A stretch of DNA of 26,859 bases from Alphaproteobacteria bacterium (GCA_025998595.1 BNWE01000008.1:1-26859), one strand, 5' to 3'. Counted from the stretch's first letter, positions 1 through 8,055 are shown. Program-made: numbers and translations. The notes: generated by a model from the sequence alone, not told the origin.

Positions 1-1659
1 AGCACGTTTGTATGTTCTGTCCACTATGTCTCTTATTTCATCATCGATTATTTTAGCTGTGTCTGCCGATAGCTTCTTGTTGGCTCCTTCCTCACTATAG
101 GAAAGGAATCCCAATTTATCGCTCATTCCCCATTCCTCCACCATCATGCGAGCGATTCTCGTGGCTTGTTCTATGTCAGACGAGGCTCCGGTGGTTATCT
201 TTTCTTTTCCGAATATTAATTCTTCTGCTATTCTTCCGCCGGCAGCTACTGATAAATCAGCCTCGAGCTTCACCTTAGATACGGAAATTCTATCGGTTAC
301 CGGTAAGCGCATTACCATACCAAGCGCCAATCCTCTTGGGATAATCGTCGCCTTGTGAATTGGATCAGATTCTGGAATATTAATGGCAACAATGGCGTGA
401 CCGGCTTCGTGATACGCCGTGAGTTTCTTTTCATCTTCGGTCATGACCATTGAACGACGTTCTGCGCCCATCATGACTTTATCTTTGGCCTCCTCCAGCT
501 CGCACATATTGACGACCCGTTTTTCTCTTCGAGCAGCCAGCAGTGCGGCCTCGTTCACCAGATTCGCCAGATCTGCACCGGAAAATCCAGGAGTTCCTCG
601 AGCCAAAACCAGGGGGTCGACATCAGCAGCGAGTGGCACTTTCTTCATGTGAACCCGCAGAATTTTCTCGCGGCCGTTTATGTCAGGAGCTGGCACCACC
701 ACCTGACGATCGAAGCGCCCTGGCCTTAGTAGAGCCTGATCCAAAACATCAGGCCTATTGGTGGCGGATATTATGATAACGCCGCTATTTTCCTCGAATC
801 CGTCCATTTCCACCAGCAGCTGATTGAGCGTTTGCTCCCTTTCGTCATTTCCACCACCAAAGCCAAAACCGCGGTGACGCCCGACGGCGTCGATTTCGTC
901 TATGAAGATTATGCAAGGAGCGTTTTTCTTTCCCTGCTCGAACATATCACGCACTCTGCTGGCTCCGACTCCAACGAACATTTCGACGAACTCAGAACCA
1001 GATATGCTGAAAAAAGGCACGTTGGCTTCTCCGGCAATTGCTCGTGCCAACAGCGTCTTTCCGGTTCCCGGAGGTCCAACAAGCAGTACGCCTCTCGGTA
1101 TTTTTCCGCCTAATTTTCTGAATTTACCTGGATCCTTGAGAAAATCGACTATTTCTTCCAACTCGAATTTTGCTTCATCTATGCCGGCAACATCGTCGAA
1201 TGTAACTTTGGCCGATTTTTCGTTCAATAATTTCGCTTTGGACTTCCCAAATCCCATGGCTTTATTGCCTCCGGATTGCAGCTGACGCATAAATAAAAAC
1301 CATACGCCAACCAAAAGAATCAATGGAAGCAGACCGCTAAAAAGAAAATGCAAAAGCGTGGAATTCTCTTCGGATGGAGCAGATTCTACTAAGACTTTTT
1401 TCGCAAGAAGCCTGTCCACCAATCCGTGATCGCCTGGATTGTACGTTGCAAGATGCTTCCCATCGTTGGTGATGTAGTCTATATTGTAACCGTGAATAGT
1501 GACAGAATTGATCTTTCCGGCATCTATATCGGATATAAAATCAGAGTATGGCCTATCGATAGAAGGACCGCTTCTTCCAACGTTAAATCCTTGAAATAAG
1601 AGATAGAAAAAGCAACTTATCGCAATCCATATGATAATATTCTTATGATTCTTATTCAC
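1..1659 (-). CDS. ftsH: ATP-dependent zinc metalloprotease FtsH (C-terminus cut by window edge)
   Basis: Membrane-anchored AAA+ protease that degrades misassembled membrane proteins and some soluble regulators. The frame is open for 553 codons and runs off the left edge; FtsH is usually near 640 residues, so about 90 are missing. Two transmembrane helices lie at about residues 8-25 and 102-124, enclosing a small periplasmic domain. The AAA module shows Walker A GPPGTGKT at 195-202, Walker B IFIDEID with D254/E255, and the SRH segment RPGRFDRQ. The zinc site HEAGH is at 417-421. The start is GTG at 1659: an in-frame TAG lies just upstream and GGAG sits 8 nt before the GTG. It follows tilS by 15 nt, the usual alphaproteobacterial tilS-ftsH order, so the two are probably cotranscribed. 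Identification is near certain. Confidence 0.97.
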   Translation of the reverse strand, partial: MNKNHKNIIIWIAISCFFYLLFQGFNVGRSGPSIDRPYSDFISDIDAGKINSVTIHGYNIDYITNDGKHLATYNPGDHGLVDRLLAKKVLVESAPSEENSTLLHFLFSGLLPLILLVGVWFLFMRQLQSGGNKAMGFGKSKAKLLNEKSAKVTFDDVAGIDEAKFELEEIVDFLKDPGKFRKLGGKIPRGVLLVGPPGTGKTLLARAIAGEANVPFFSISGSEFVEMFVGVGASRVRDMFEQGKKNAPCIIFIDEIDAVGRHRGFGFGGGNDEREQTLNQLLVEMDGFEENSGVIIISATNRPDVLDQALLRPGRFDRQVVVPAPDINGREKILRVHMKKVPLAADVDPLVLARGTPGFSGADLANLVNEAALLAARREKRVVNMCELEEAKDKVMMGAERRSMVMTEDEKKLTAYHEAGHAIVAINIPESDPIHKATIIPRGLALGMVMRLPVTDRISVSKVKLEADLSVAAGGRIAEELIFGKEKITTGASSDIEQATRIARMMVEEWGMSDKLGFLSYSEEGANKKLSADTAKIIDDEIRDIVDRTYKRA

Positions 1660-1674
1660 TAACTACACTCCAAT

Positions 1675-3336
1675 TTATAAAAACACATCAAACAAATTAA
1701 CTTTCCGAATAAAACGACTGCTAATTCCGATTTTTTTCATTTGGTTATCGCAAAAAATACCGTGCACAAATACGATTGTATTATTTCTGCAAATACAAGG
1801 CAATCCCAACGTGACGTTTGGTGGTTGCACCACGGGCGTTTTCTTAGCAGCTTCATTGTATGCGAAATATGCTTGCGATGTTGAAAATGCATCAACATAG
1901 TAAACAGGTTCCCCTAGCATGGATGCAGAACAAGCAGATGGGTTAAGCGTCACGCTTATAAGGAAGCGGTTATCGAATACACAGGAATCTAACAGCGACG
2001 GATTCCAGATTATCTGCTCGAAGTTTCTATTTTCGCGAAACACATATATGGTATTCTTTTTGATTTTGATTAGACAGCGTCCAATCGTATTGATTTTCTT
2101 CGCGAGAATTTTTTCGAGCATTTCTTCGGTTATATTGGTAGTGTATTTTTTTCCGCCGATGTTCCAGACGATTCTTTTGATGATTTCCCGCTGTACAGCT
2201 GTTGTTTCGGCCAATAGAGCATTTTGATCTAACGTAGCGTATCCAAAATCCGAAAAAATGCAAGCGTCTTTGTTTTTTAGAAGGGAGACGGCGCTTTTTT
2301 CTATTTTATTTCTCATTTCCCTCAAACGAAGCATTTCATTTACGCAATCGAAAAATCTTTCGTCATTGTAGGACATGATCTGTTTGCGATGAAAAACACG
2401 CTTAAAAGATTCGTCTTCGTTCATGGGATCGTTTTTCCACAGTATATTCCGGTCAATCAAAAAATTCTCCAGCTGTTTTTTGGTAAATCCCAAAATTGGA
2501 CGCAGTAGCTTTAGGTCATCTGATACTGATCGCATTCGACTCATTCCGGCCAGTCCAAATTCCGAACTGCCACTTTGCTTTCTCATCTCAAATGTTTCCA
2601 ACTGATCGTTGAGAGTATGTCCCGTAAGCAGTAATTTTATATCAGATTTTTTGCAGAAGTCCTCGATCAGGCTGTAGCGGGCTTCCCGTGCTAAATTCTC
2701 GAGTTCACCATGAGTGGTTGCACCACTGGCATTTTCTCTTGTTGAGGCAGCTTCAGCATTGAAGATAGCGCTCGCATACGTTTCAGAAGATACAGAAAAC
2801 GGGTCCAGCGTCACGCTGGTGGTTGCACCACTGGCATTTTCTCTTGTTGAGGTAGCTTCAGCGTTGAAGATAGCACTCGTATACGTTTCAGAAGACACAG
2901 AAAACGGGTCCAGCGTCACGCTGGATGTTTCGGAAGGTAGCGAAGCATTATAGGATCCAACGTCACGTTGGTTACGTTGGTGGTTCCACTCCAGAATATG
3001 ATGCTCTAAGCCTATGGATTGACAGAAATCCCGCACAAAAAGCGCTTCCGAAGCGGATTCAGGACGCAGCTTATGATCGACTGTGACACAACTAACGACG
3101 AAATTTCTTTTACGCGCCCATGCATGCGCCAGCACCAGAAGCGACATGCTGTCGGATCCCCCGGAAACCGCAACACAAATCTTTCGTGTATCGCGAATAC
3201 CATAGATCTCAGCTGCTTGGCTTAGGAGTAAGTCCATCTCCACATCCAGCGTGACGCTGGACTCGATTTCTGCTTCGCTATCTGCTTTTGAACAATTCTG
3301 AGAAAAAATCACTTTTTTGATACTACTAAATTTCAT
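1675..3336 (-). CDS. tilS: tRNA(Ile)-lysidine synthase TilS with in-frame palindromic repeat insertions
   Basis: Cytoplasmic enzyme that attaches lysine to C34 of tRNA-Ile(CAU), so that it reads AUA. The N-type PP-loop SGGSDS is clear, followed by VTVDHKLRPES, the motif NLAREARY, and GHTLNDQLET (the family usually has DDQ; here ND). Between the HHILEW segment and NLAREARY, where homologues have a short linker, lies an insertion of about 85 residues made of two full 35-residue repeats (SVTLDPFSVSSETY... type) and one truncated copy. Further palindromes encode SSVTLDV near the N-terminus, SVTLNP and PPNVTLG near the C-terminus. The start is uncertain. The frame is open up to GTG 3357, but a consensus-like promoter lies across that GTG, so ATG 3336 (possibly leaderless) or ATG 3237 (24 residues before the PP-loop, a normal distance) is more likely. 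The stop is TAA. Confidence 0.93.
   Translation of the reverse strand: MKFSSIKKVIFSQNCSKADSEAEIESSVTLDVEMDLLLSQAAEIYGIRDTRKICVAVSGGSDSMSLLVLAHAWARKRNFVVSCVTVDHKLRPESASEALFVRDFCQSIGLEHHILEWNHQRNQRDVGSYNASLPSETSSVTLDPFSVSSETYTSAIFNAEATSTRENASGATTSVTLDPFSVSSETYASAIFNAEAASTRENASGATTHGELENLAREARYSLIEDFCKKSDIKLLLTGHTLNDQLETFEMRKQSGSSEFGLAGMSRMRSVSDDLKLLRPILGFTKKQLENFLIDRNILWKNDPMNEDESFKRVFHRKQIMSYNDERFFDCVNEMLRLREMRNKIEKSAVSLLKNKDACIFSDFGYATLDQNALLAETTAVQREIIKRIVWNIGGKKYTTNITEEMLEKILAKKINTIGRCLIKIKKNTIYVFRENRNFEQIIWNPSLLDSCVFDNRFLISVTLNPSACSASMLGEPVYYVDAFSTSQAYFAYNEAAKKTPVVQPPNVTLGLPCICRNNTIVFVHGIFCDNQMKKIGISSRFIRKVNLFDVFL
1806..1833. repeat. Junction fragment of the repeat unit in the tilS 3' region
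   Basis: CCAACGTGACGTTTGG is directly followed by GTGGTTGCACCAC. This is the same order and spacing as at the junction between the two tandem units at 2804-2831, but without the repeat body. On the coding strand the GTGGTGCAACCACC part is read in a different frame (VVQPP instead of GATT). One extra base then restores the frame, so the following residues are again VTL. Confidence 0.65.
1944..1958. repeat. Diverged palindrome copy in the tilS 3' region
   Basis: TAAGCGTCACGCTTA keeps perfect 7-bp arms although the flanking bases differ from the other copies, so base changes on one arm are matched on the other. It encodes SVTLNP in the same frame as SVTLDP of the full repeats. Confidence 0.6.
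2714..2985 (-). repeat. Tandem coding palindromic repeats inside tilS (two full, one truncated)
   Basis: Two 105-bp units (2714-2818 and 2819-2923) repeat directly with few differences. Read on the plus strand each begins GTGGTTGCACCAC and ends in the palindrome CCAGCGTCACGCTGG. A third copy follows: it starts ATGTTTCGGAAGGTAG, matches only the last part of the unit, ends in the sister palindrome CCAACGTCACGTTGG (2957-2971), and is followed by a degenerate GTGGTTCCACT. Because 105 is a multiple of three, tilS stays in frame. The encoded peptide is SVTLDPFSVSSETYxSAIFNAEA and so on. It resembles in principle the RPE elements of Rickettsia, but I do not recognise this sequence as one of the named RPE families. 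Confidence 0.9.
3245..3261. repeat. Palindrome copy near the tilS start
   Basis: TCCAGCGTGACGCTGGA has 8-bp arms around a single centre base. It encodes SSVTLD just before the probable ancestral start MDLLLSQ. It is the same palindrome that ends the 105-bp units in tilS, and may have created the N-terminal extension. Confidence 0.8.
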
Positions 3337-3340
3337 TGAT

Positions 3341-3370
3341 AAGATACATGAAATCACCTGTTTTTGTCAA
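3341..3370 (-). promoter_or_regulatory. Candidate sigma70 promoter for tilS-ftsH
   Basis: On the minus strand TTGACA (3365-3370) is followed after 18 bp by TATCTT (3341-3346). The -35 matches consensus perfectly. The predicted transcript would begin around 3334-3336, at the ATG of the MKFSS start, which argues against the upstream GTG at 3357 and suggests a leaderless mRNA or a downstream start. The call is inferred from sequence only. Confidence 0.45.
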
Positions 3371-3393
3371 TCGTACTGTTGATATTTCGATAC

Positions 3394-3588
3394 CTACCAG
3401 AGGCATTTAATTCTCCAGAGGAACAGATTTTTCAACTGGGTCCCTACGTCGCTCAGCGTCTCTGGACGACAAAAAACGTTGAAACCGCCGTCATCCAGAG
3501 CCCCTCGGGTCGCAGCCACAAAGTTGCGTAAGGATCCAGAAAAAAGAAAATCCAATAAGCACATTTTTCTAAAATTAAATAGCCCCAA
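3394..3588 (-). other. Possible interspersed-repeat relic with a short open frame
   Basis: The region 3371-3899 upstream of the phospholipase has no convincing gene. A 64-codon minus-strand frame is open and encodes a phrase GSLRNFVAATRGALDDGGF followed by FCRPETLSDVGTQ. The DNA is richer in G+C than its surroundings and contains a long imperfect hairpin (3460-3500). No Shine-Dalgarno sequence precedes it. I read it as a decayed mobile or interspersed repeat rather than a protein gene. The rest of the region (about 3640-3740) is very AT-rich. Confidence 0.3.
3460..3500. repeat. Imperfect inverted repeat in the tilS/phospholipase intergenic region
   Basis: CTCTGGACGAC (3460-3470) pairs with GTCATCCAGAG (3490-3500), with one mismatch or wobble over 11 bp and a 19-nt loop. 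It lies inside the G+C-richer patch described for 3394-3588. Confidence 0.5.
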
Positions 3589-3899
3589 TAGTCACTTTGG
3601 ATTGCCAACTCTAATCTGTGGTTCTATTTGCTTTTGTGGGCGAAATTTGTGGCGTATTTTTGCAACACAAAAAATTTATAAATTTTTTATTAAAAATACC
3701 TATAAAATTAACTTTTTATTAACTATTTTCAAGTAGGCTGATAATTGATCAATGGGCGCAGCGTATCCATTAGAGTAGCGATATGCTGGACTTTGAGTCT
3801 ATTGTCTTGCATTTTCGCAAGTTAGTTTTTTCCATTAGTATTTTTTGTATTCAAAGGTTTTTTATTAGAAACGTTTTCGCTACATTATGGAGAAACCAA

Positions 3900-6686
3900 A
3901 TGACTTACTCAAAAATAACTTTAAATTCTCTACTGTGCATGATGGCCTTTTATTCTCAATGCCATGGCTCAAACGATCCATTTTCTTCTGATATTTCTGA
4001 AAGCCAAAGCCCATCGAATTTGTCAACGCTTATGCATGTATCTAAGCCACATAGAAAAGAAGATAGACAATCTTATGATTTACAACGCGAAAGCCTTTCT
4101 GATTTTTCACAAATAGGGACTATCACGAGCCCAGCCAACACAATAGAAAGCGACGATTTTTTTGTCGATGATCGAAGTTCATCGAGCATACCAATATTTA
4201 CAACTATTCCTTCAGGAACAGATGTAAATGAGAGCAAGCTTTTTGGGGAGTCACGACGGAGAAGCTCATCATGTTTTCCAAGAATAAGAACATCCCCAAG
4301 GCCAGTCGATAGCCCAACTTCTCAAGCAGATATCGGTAGTTTTTCAGACCAAGCGCCGACTGTAACACCAAAAGAAGAATCGTCGTCTACCGTCGAATTG
4401 CCTTTACCGCCTTCCGTAACCACAAACAGAAACAGTGTTCGCATTACTCCGAAAGCAATGGAAGAGTTTTTAGAGAAAAGACGATCAATTAAAATGGTAC
4501 ATGGGATGCCTAGAAAGGCCTCTGAGCCTCTTGATAGACATGACGAAACTTCAAGTTCTCAGTTCCAAAGCACAAGAAGTAGCATGGTCAATTCTCAGGA
4601 AGATATCGACAACCATCCAGCACGTAGGTCGTCTTTTTCTTCTCTACAGCATTCGCTATCATACCCTACACAGTATATGCCTATACCCCCATATCCTTCT
4701 CAGTTTCTGCCACCTTATACTTCTCAGTATGTGCCGCAATATTCTACACAGTATATGCCCATGACCCCCTATCCTGCTCAGTTTCTGCCGCCTTATACTT
4801 CTCAGTATGTGCCGATTCCTCCTACTCCACGATGTAGTCAGAGCAGCAACGGTTTACCTATGAAATATGGTGGAAATTCACCGGATCAATCGGCAGGAGT
4901 ACTATCACAACCACTTTTATCCGAAACGATGAATCCATTTGAACTGATGGATGGATGTCAAAATAGTCAGAACAACAATGGTTCATCTATGATATCTGGT
5001 GAAAATTCATCAGGCCAATCGTCTGGAGTACTATCACAATCACTTTTATCCGGAACATTGCCGTTACGTTCTTCACGGAGTAGTATATTCAAGCCACTCG
5101 ATACCAGAAATAGCACGGTTACTCCTACAAACCATACCGAATATCTTTCGGAGGAAAATGAACTACAAGATGAACTGCTAGCAACCACTCAGCAGCAACC
5201 TCATTATAGTCGAACTACTTCCATCAGTTTACGACAAACAATGCCTATAAGTCCAATCAATAGCCAGTGCGATCTTTCCCAGGAGAATCACGTGGCATCT
5301 TCAAGACATGGCATTGAATCCTCCCCTAAATCGCCTAGCACTCATATTTATGCTAATAGTAGCCCTGAATTTGGAGATCATAATGGCAACAATATAATTA
5401 AATGGCCACGCGCTCATATTTACGCTAATAGTAGCCCTGAATTTGGAGATCATAATGGCAGCAATACAATCTTTTGCGATCCTCCGAGAGTTGGGGAAGG
5501 TGAAGACTTTGATACGATTGACCCGCTTACGGTAACTCACAAAGAATTGACGCGAACACACTCAACCAACAACAAACGTTTTGCAGATGAGAGAGTAGGC
5601 GGTGGCAGTTTGCTCAAAGAATCAACTGTAAAACTAGAAACTGTTGTAGGCTTGCAGTCGACGAACTGTAGTAGCGATAATAATTCGCTATACTCTAAAA
5701 ATCACGACAATTACAAGGTTGTCTTGTCCGTTGATGGAGGAGGCGTTCGTGGAATAATGCCAGCCATGATTCTGAAAAACGTACATGACAAACTTGGAGA
5801 AAACTTTAAGTTCGATCTTATGGGCGGAACTTCCGTTGGAGCCCTTGTGGTAACAGCTTTCGCATTGGGAAAAATCGATCGCTTCATCAACGATTATAAT
5901 GCTGTTGCCAAGAAAATTTTTACAAGAAATTGGAGTAGATGTAATCCGCTTAACTGGTTTAGTATCACTAGAGGTCTTTTGGGGACGTCGTATAGATCCG
6001 ACAGCAAAGAACAAGCAATAAGAGATTTTGTAGAACAGAAAGAAGAAGATGCCTACAGCTTTGACGCCATTAAAACAAGGATGATGTTTCCGTTCTATTT
6101 GCAGCAGAACGGCACTGTTGCTTACTACAGGAATTTCGATGAAATATCAAATCCAAACAAACATAAATACAGCCTAATAAACTCTCTAATGTCTACAACT
6201 GCTGCTCCTACTTTTTTTAATCCACACGTGTTCAATGGGCTTGACGGTTGCAGATATGAAGGAATAGATGGAGGCGTATTTGCCAACAATCCTGCGTTTG
6301 TTTCATATAATGAAGCTAGACAGCTTTTTTCCAAGAGTCGAATAATTCTGCTTTCACTTGGAACCGGAGATCACCATTATATGGATCCAAATCTTGCTTC
6401 GACAGACAGAGGCAATTTGTTTTGGGCTAAAAAGTATCCTACGATAACAAATGCTGCTATGGCTTCGCATACGCACGAATCTTTAACACAAAAAGCAATC
6501 GATGGTAAATTGGATTATTATAGAATCAATCCGCATTTACTGCCGCACCTTTGCAACTCAATGGATGATACAAGTCCAACTTACATTAGTACACTTAAAG
6601 CATATGTCAACAGAGCCATTGCACATAGTAAGGATTTACATAATTTCGTGGAAAAGGTCAGAGAAGTAAAAAATATTGAATCCTGA
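3900..6686 (+). CDS. Secreted patatin-like phospholipase with long disordered N-terminus
   Basis: Predicted phospholipase A2-type lipid acyl hydrolase, 928 residues. The start ATG 3900 is preferred over the longer frame from 3783: GGAG lies 7 nt upstream and the product then begins with a typical signal peptide (MTYSKITLNSLLCMMAFYSQ). Residues of about 20-590 are Ser/Pro/Gln/Asn-rich, probably disordered, and contain three short internal duplications. The C-terminal patatin domain has the oxyanion loop DGGGVRG at 612-618, the nucleophile elbow GGTSVGA with Ser645, and the catalytic Asp in DGG at D790, so the Ser-Asp dyad is intact. Patatin phospholipases such as Pat1 and Pat2 of Rickettsia act on host membranes. 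A similar effector role is inferred here from the signal peptide and domain only. It is a monocistronic gene. Confidence 0.92.
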   Translation: MTYSKITLNSLLCMMAFYSQCHGSNDPFSSDISESQSPSNLSTLMHVSKPHRKEDRQSYDLQRESLSDFSQIGTITSPANTIESDDFFVDDRSSSSIPIFTTIPSGTDVNESKLFGESRRRSSSCFPRIRTSPRPVDSPTSQADIGSFSDQAPTVTPKEESSSTVELPLPPSVTTNRNSVRITPKAMEEFLEKRRSIKMVHGMPRKASEPLDRHDETSSSQFQSTRSSMVNSQEDIDNHPARRSSFSSLQHSLSYPTQYMPIPPYPSQFLPPYTSQYVPQYSTQYMPMTPYPAQFLPPYTSQYVPIPPTPRCSQSSNGLPMKYGGNSPDQSAGVLSQPLLSETMNPFELMDGCQNSQNNNGSSMISGENSSGQSSGVLSQSLLSGTLPLRSSRSSIFKPLDTRNSTVTPTNHTEYLSEENELQDELLATTQQQPHYSRTTSISLRQTMPISPINSQCDLSQENHVASSRHGIESSPKSPSTHIYANSSPEFGDHNGNNIIKWPRAHIYANSSPEFGDHNGSNTIFCDPPRVGEGEDFDTIDPLTVTHKELTRTHSTNNKRFADERVGGGSLLKESTVKLETVVGLQSTNCSSDNNSLYSKNHDNYKVVLSVDGGGVRGIMPAMILKNVHDKLGENFKFDLMGGTSVGALVVTAFALGKIDRFINDYNAVAKKIFTRNWSRCNPLNWFSITRGLLGTSYRSDSKEQAIRDFVEQKEEDAYSFDAIKTRMMFPFYLQQNGTVAYYRNFDEISNPNKHKYSLINSLMSTTAAPTFFNPHVFNGLDGCRYEGIDGGVFANNPAFVSYNEARQLFSKSRIILLSLGTGDHHYMDPNLASTDRGNLFWAKKYPTITNAAMASHTHESLTQKAIDGKLDYYRINPHLLPHLCNSMDDTSPTYISTLKAYVNRAIAHSKDLHNFVEKVREVKNIES
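4668..4814 (+). repeat. Tyr/Pro-rich duplication in the phospholipase
   Basis: Two 69-nt copies (4668-4736 and 4746-4814, period 78 nt) encode peptides of the form TQYMPxxPYPxQFLPPYTSQ. They differ at a few positions, so the duplication is fairly recent and in frame. Confidence 0.85.
4836..5060 (+). repeat. Second in-frame duplication in the phospholipase
   Basis: Segments beginning at 4836 and 4965 (period 129 nt, 43 codons) encode related peptides with SQ(S/N)xNG and SxGVLSQxLLSxT. They have diverged more than the neighbouring duplications. Confidence 0.75.
5341..5464 (+). repeat. Third in-frame duplication in the phospholipase
   Basis: Two copies (from 5341 and 5413, period 72 nt) encode HIYANSSPEFGDHNG. 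They are nearly identical at the DNA level, hence recent. Confidence 0.85.
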
Positions 6687-6762
6687 TCATAGTATTCAAG
6701 TTGAGTAGCAAACTATAGTATGGATACTAAAAATTGCATGTTTTACTAGCTATGAAATATTC

Positions 6763-6789
6763 CGGAGCTGACTTATTTAGCCAGCTCCG
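6763..6789 (+). terminator. Hairpin terminator after the phospholipase gene
   Basis: CGGAGCTG (6763-6770) and CAGCTCCG (6782-6789) form a perfect 8-bp G+C-rich stem with an 11-nt loop, followed by TTTGCTTTTG. It sits between two convergent genes and could serve both, although the T-tract is better on the plus strand. The remainder of 6687-6908 shows nothing further. Confidence 0.55.
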
Positions 6790-6908
6790 TTTGCTTTTGC
6801 CTGGTGCATCAATGTTTTTAATGTTGCATTTGGAGCCGATAATAATGAAACGCATACATTGCAAGTATCGAATGACAAAAAACGACAGAGGAAGGCCACG
6901 CAATAGGT

Positions 6909-7208
6909 CTAATATTTGTGTTTTTGCCCCATAAGGTCATTGATAAGCTTAAGCAATATTTGCCTGTCTTCAGCGCTTATCGAAGACACATCCATTGTGA
7001 AAGATTGGTAGTCTTTTGTTATAATTCTTATGTTTTTTTTGAGGTTTTGCACACATATTATGTTGTCTAATGATGCAATTTTTCTAGTTGATTTTTTTTC
7101 GTTAAAAAGAACCTCTAGACATTCGCTATTTATTTTTATTACTGTTTTTTTAGAAAACATCTGTCGCAAAATAAAATATATTTCACTTATGCAGTATACA
7201 ACCAACAT
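6909..7208 (-). CDS. Hypothetical protein, possible second half of a split membrane protein
   Basis: A 99-residue product with a short hydrophobic N-terminus (MLVVYCISEIYFIL) followed by a mostly beta-rich stretch and a C-terminal helix (SAEDRQILLKLINDL). The pattern vaguely recalls small bacterial PH-like domains, but I do not recognise the family. Its ATG overlaps the TGA of the upstream gene (TGATG), so it is either translationally coupled or the product of a frameshifted reading. The hydrophobic start is too short for a membrane helix by itself, but joined to the end of the preceding protein it would form a full one. Confidence 0.6.
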   Translation of the reverse strand: MLVVYCISEIYFILRQMFSKKTVIKINSECLEVLFNEKKSTRKIASLDNIICVQNLKKNIRIITKDYQSFTMDVSSISAEDRQILLKLINDLMGQKHKY

Positions 7209-7981
7209 CAGAAAAAGAAAAGTGGGCTTTCTTCCACGGAAATGATTTTCTGTTGTGTTTGTATTGTAAATAGCATGTAAGCAAAACAGCCTGGGATCAG
7301 TGATAAGAAAGCATACATTACGAGCTTAAAAAATATTTTTTTCTTATCTGCGAAAAAATTCAGATAACTATCATGCCATTTGTTTTTTCCTTCGTTTCTT
7401 CTGAAGTCATTAATTACTTTTTCTGCATTTGATTTTGAGAATTCCTTATGCTTGTCATTATGATTTGATGGCGCAACATTTTTTCTATTGTTCACACAAA
7501 TGTCATTAAGTGCTTTTATTGCTTTATAGGCCTCTTTCTTGCTCATTGAGCCCCATTTTATGTCTATATGTTTATATCCATATTTATTATCATTTGTTAG
7601 TATTGTAATTCCTGCTGTTTGTCTAATACCATATAGAATGAAAATTCTTGAAAGCAATGAAGAGTTTTTTATTGTGGAAACTATGGCGACTAAAACGTTT
7701 TTATCTATTTCTTCCATTTTAATGAAAAATCTAGAGCTTCTAAATCTTATTTTTTTATCACCGATTTCCAATGCAGGACTCGCGAAAATAGTTAATCCAG
7801 CAAATAAAAATAACAGCCCTCCGCAAAAAATTAGAGCACATTCCAATTCACTAGAGTTGCGATTGGCTAAAGATGGGAGGAATGCGCCGATTCCAATGAT
7901 CACGCAACAAATCTGGAGCCATAGGGTGTAATAAAAACGAATCGGTTCAGAAACATCATCTGCTTTTGATCTTCTATTCAT
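7208..7981 (-). CDS. Hypothetical inner-membrane protein
   Basis: A 257-residue product with predicted helices at about 16-38 and 47-68, then a beta-rich soluble region (about 70-165) beginning ALEIGDKKIRF. A charged Asn/Lys-rich linker follows, and a third helix lies at about 217-239. Two helices followed by a 'xxLEIxxxxIRF' strand resemble bacterial PH-like membrane proteins; this is a weak guess. GGAG lies 5 nt before the ATG. The stop overlaps the start of the next ORF by one base. A candidate promoter lies just upstream. Confidence 0.7.
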   Translation of the reverse strand: MNRRSKADDVSEPIRFYYTLWLQICCVIIGIGAFLPSLANRNSSELECALIFCGGLLFLFAGLTIFASPALEIGDKKIRFRSSRFFIKMEEIDKNVLVAIVSTIKNSSLLSRIFILYGIRQTAGITILTNDNKYGYKHIDIKWGSMSKKEAYKAIKALNDICVNNRKNVAPSNHNDKHKEFSKSNAEKVINDFRRNEGKNKWHDSYLNFFADKKKIFFKLVMYAFLSLIPGCFAYMLFTIQTQQKIISVEESPLFFF

Positions 7982-8003
7982 ACAATCTCCGTCGCAACAT
8001 GTT

Positions 8004-8032
8004 TAACTATCAGTTTTGTAAATTTAATACAA
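8004..8032 (-). promoter_or_regulatory. Candidate promoter for the 7981-6909 gene pair
   Basis: On the minus strand TTGTAT (8027-8032), a 17-bp spacer and TAGTTA (8004-8009) lie upstream of the ATG at 7981. The match is moderate. Confidence 0.3.
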
Positions 8033-8055
8033 AAGCCACATCTCTACAATTTGCA

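Noticed and set aside
2714..2953. Plus-strand 79-codon ORF across the tilS repeats
   Set aside because: It is the antisense of two in-phase 105-bp units inside a clearly functional tilS frame.
3806..3821. Hairpin CTTGC-ATTTTC-GCAAG followed by a T-run, as a terminator or attenuator
   Set aside because: The stem is only 5 bp and lies 79 bp before the phospholipase start; too weak to call.
3783..3899. Upstream extension of the phospholipase (39 extra residues)
   Set aside because: No ribosome-binding site at 3783. ATG 3900 has GGAG at the right distance and starts a typical signal peptide.
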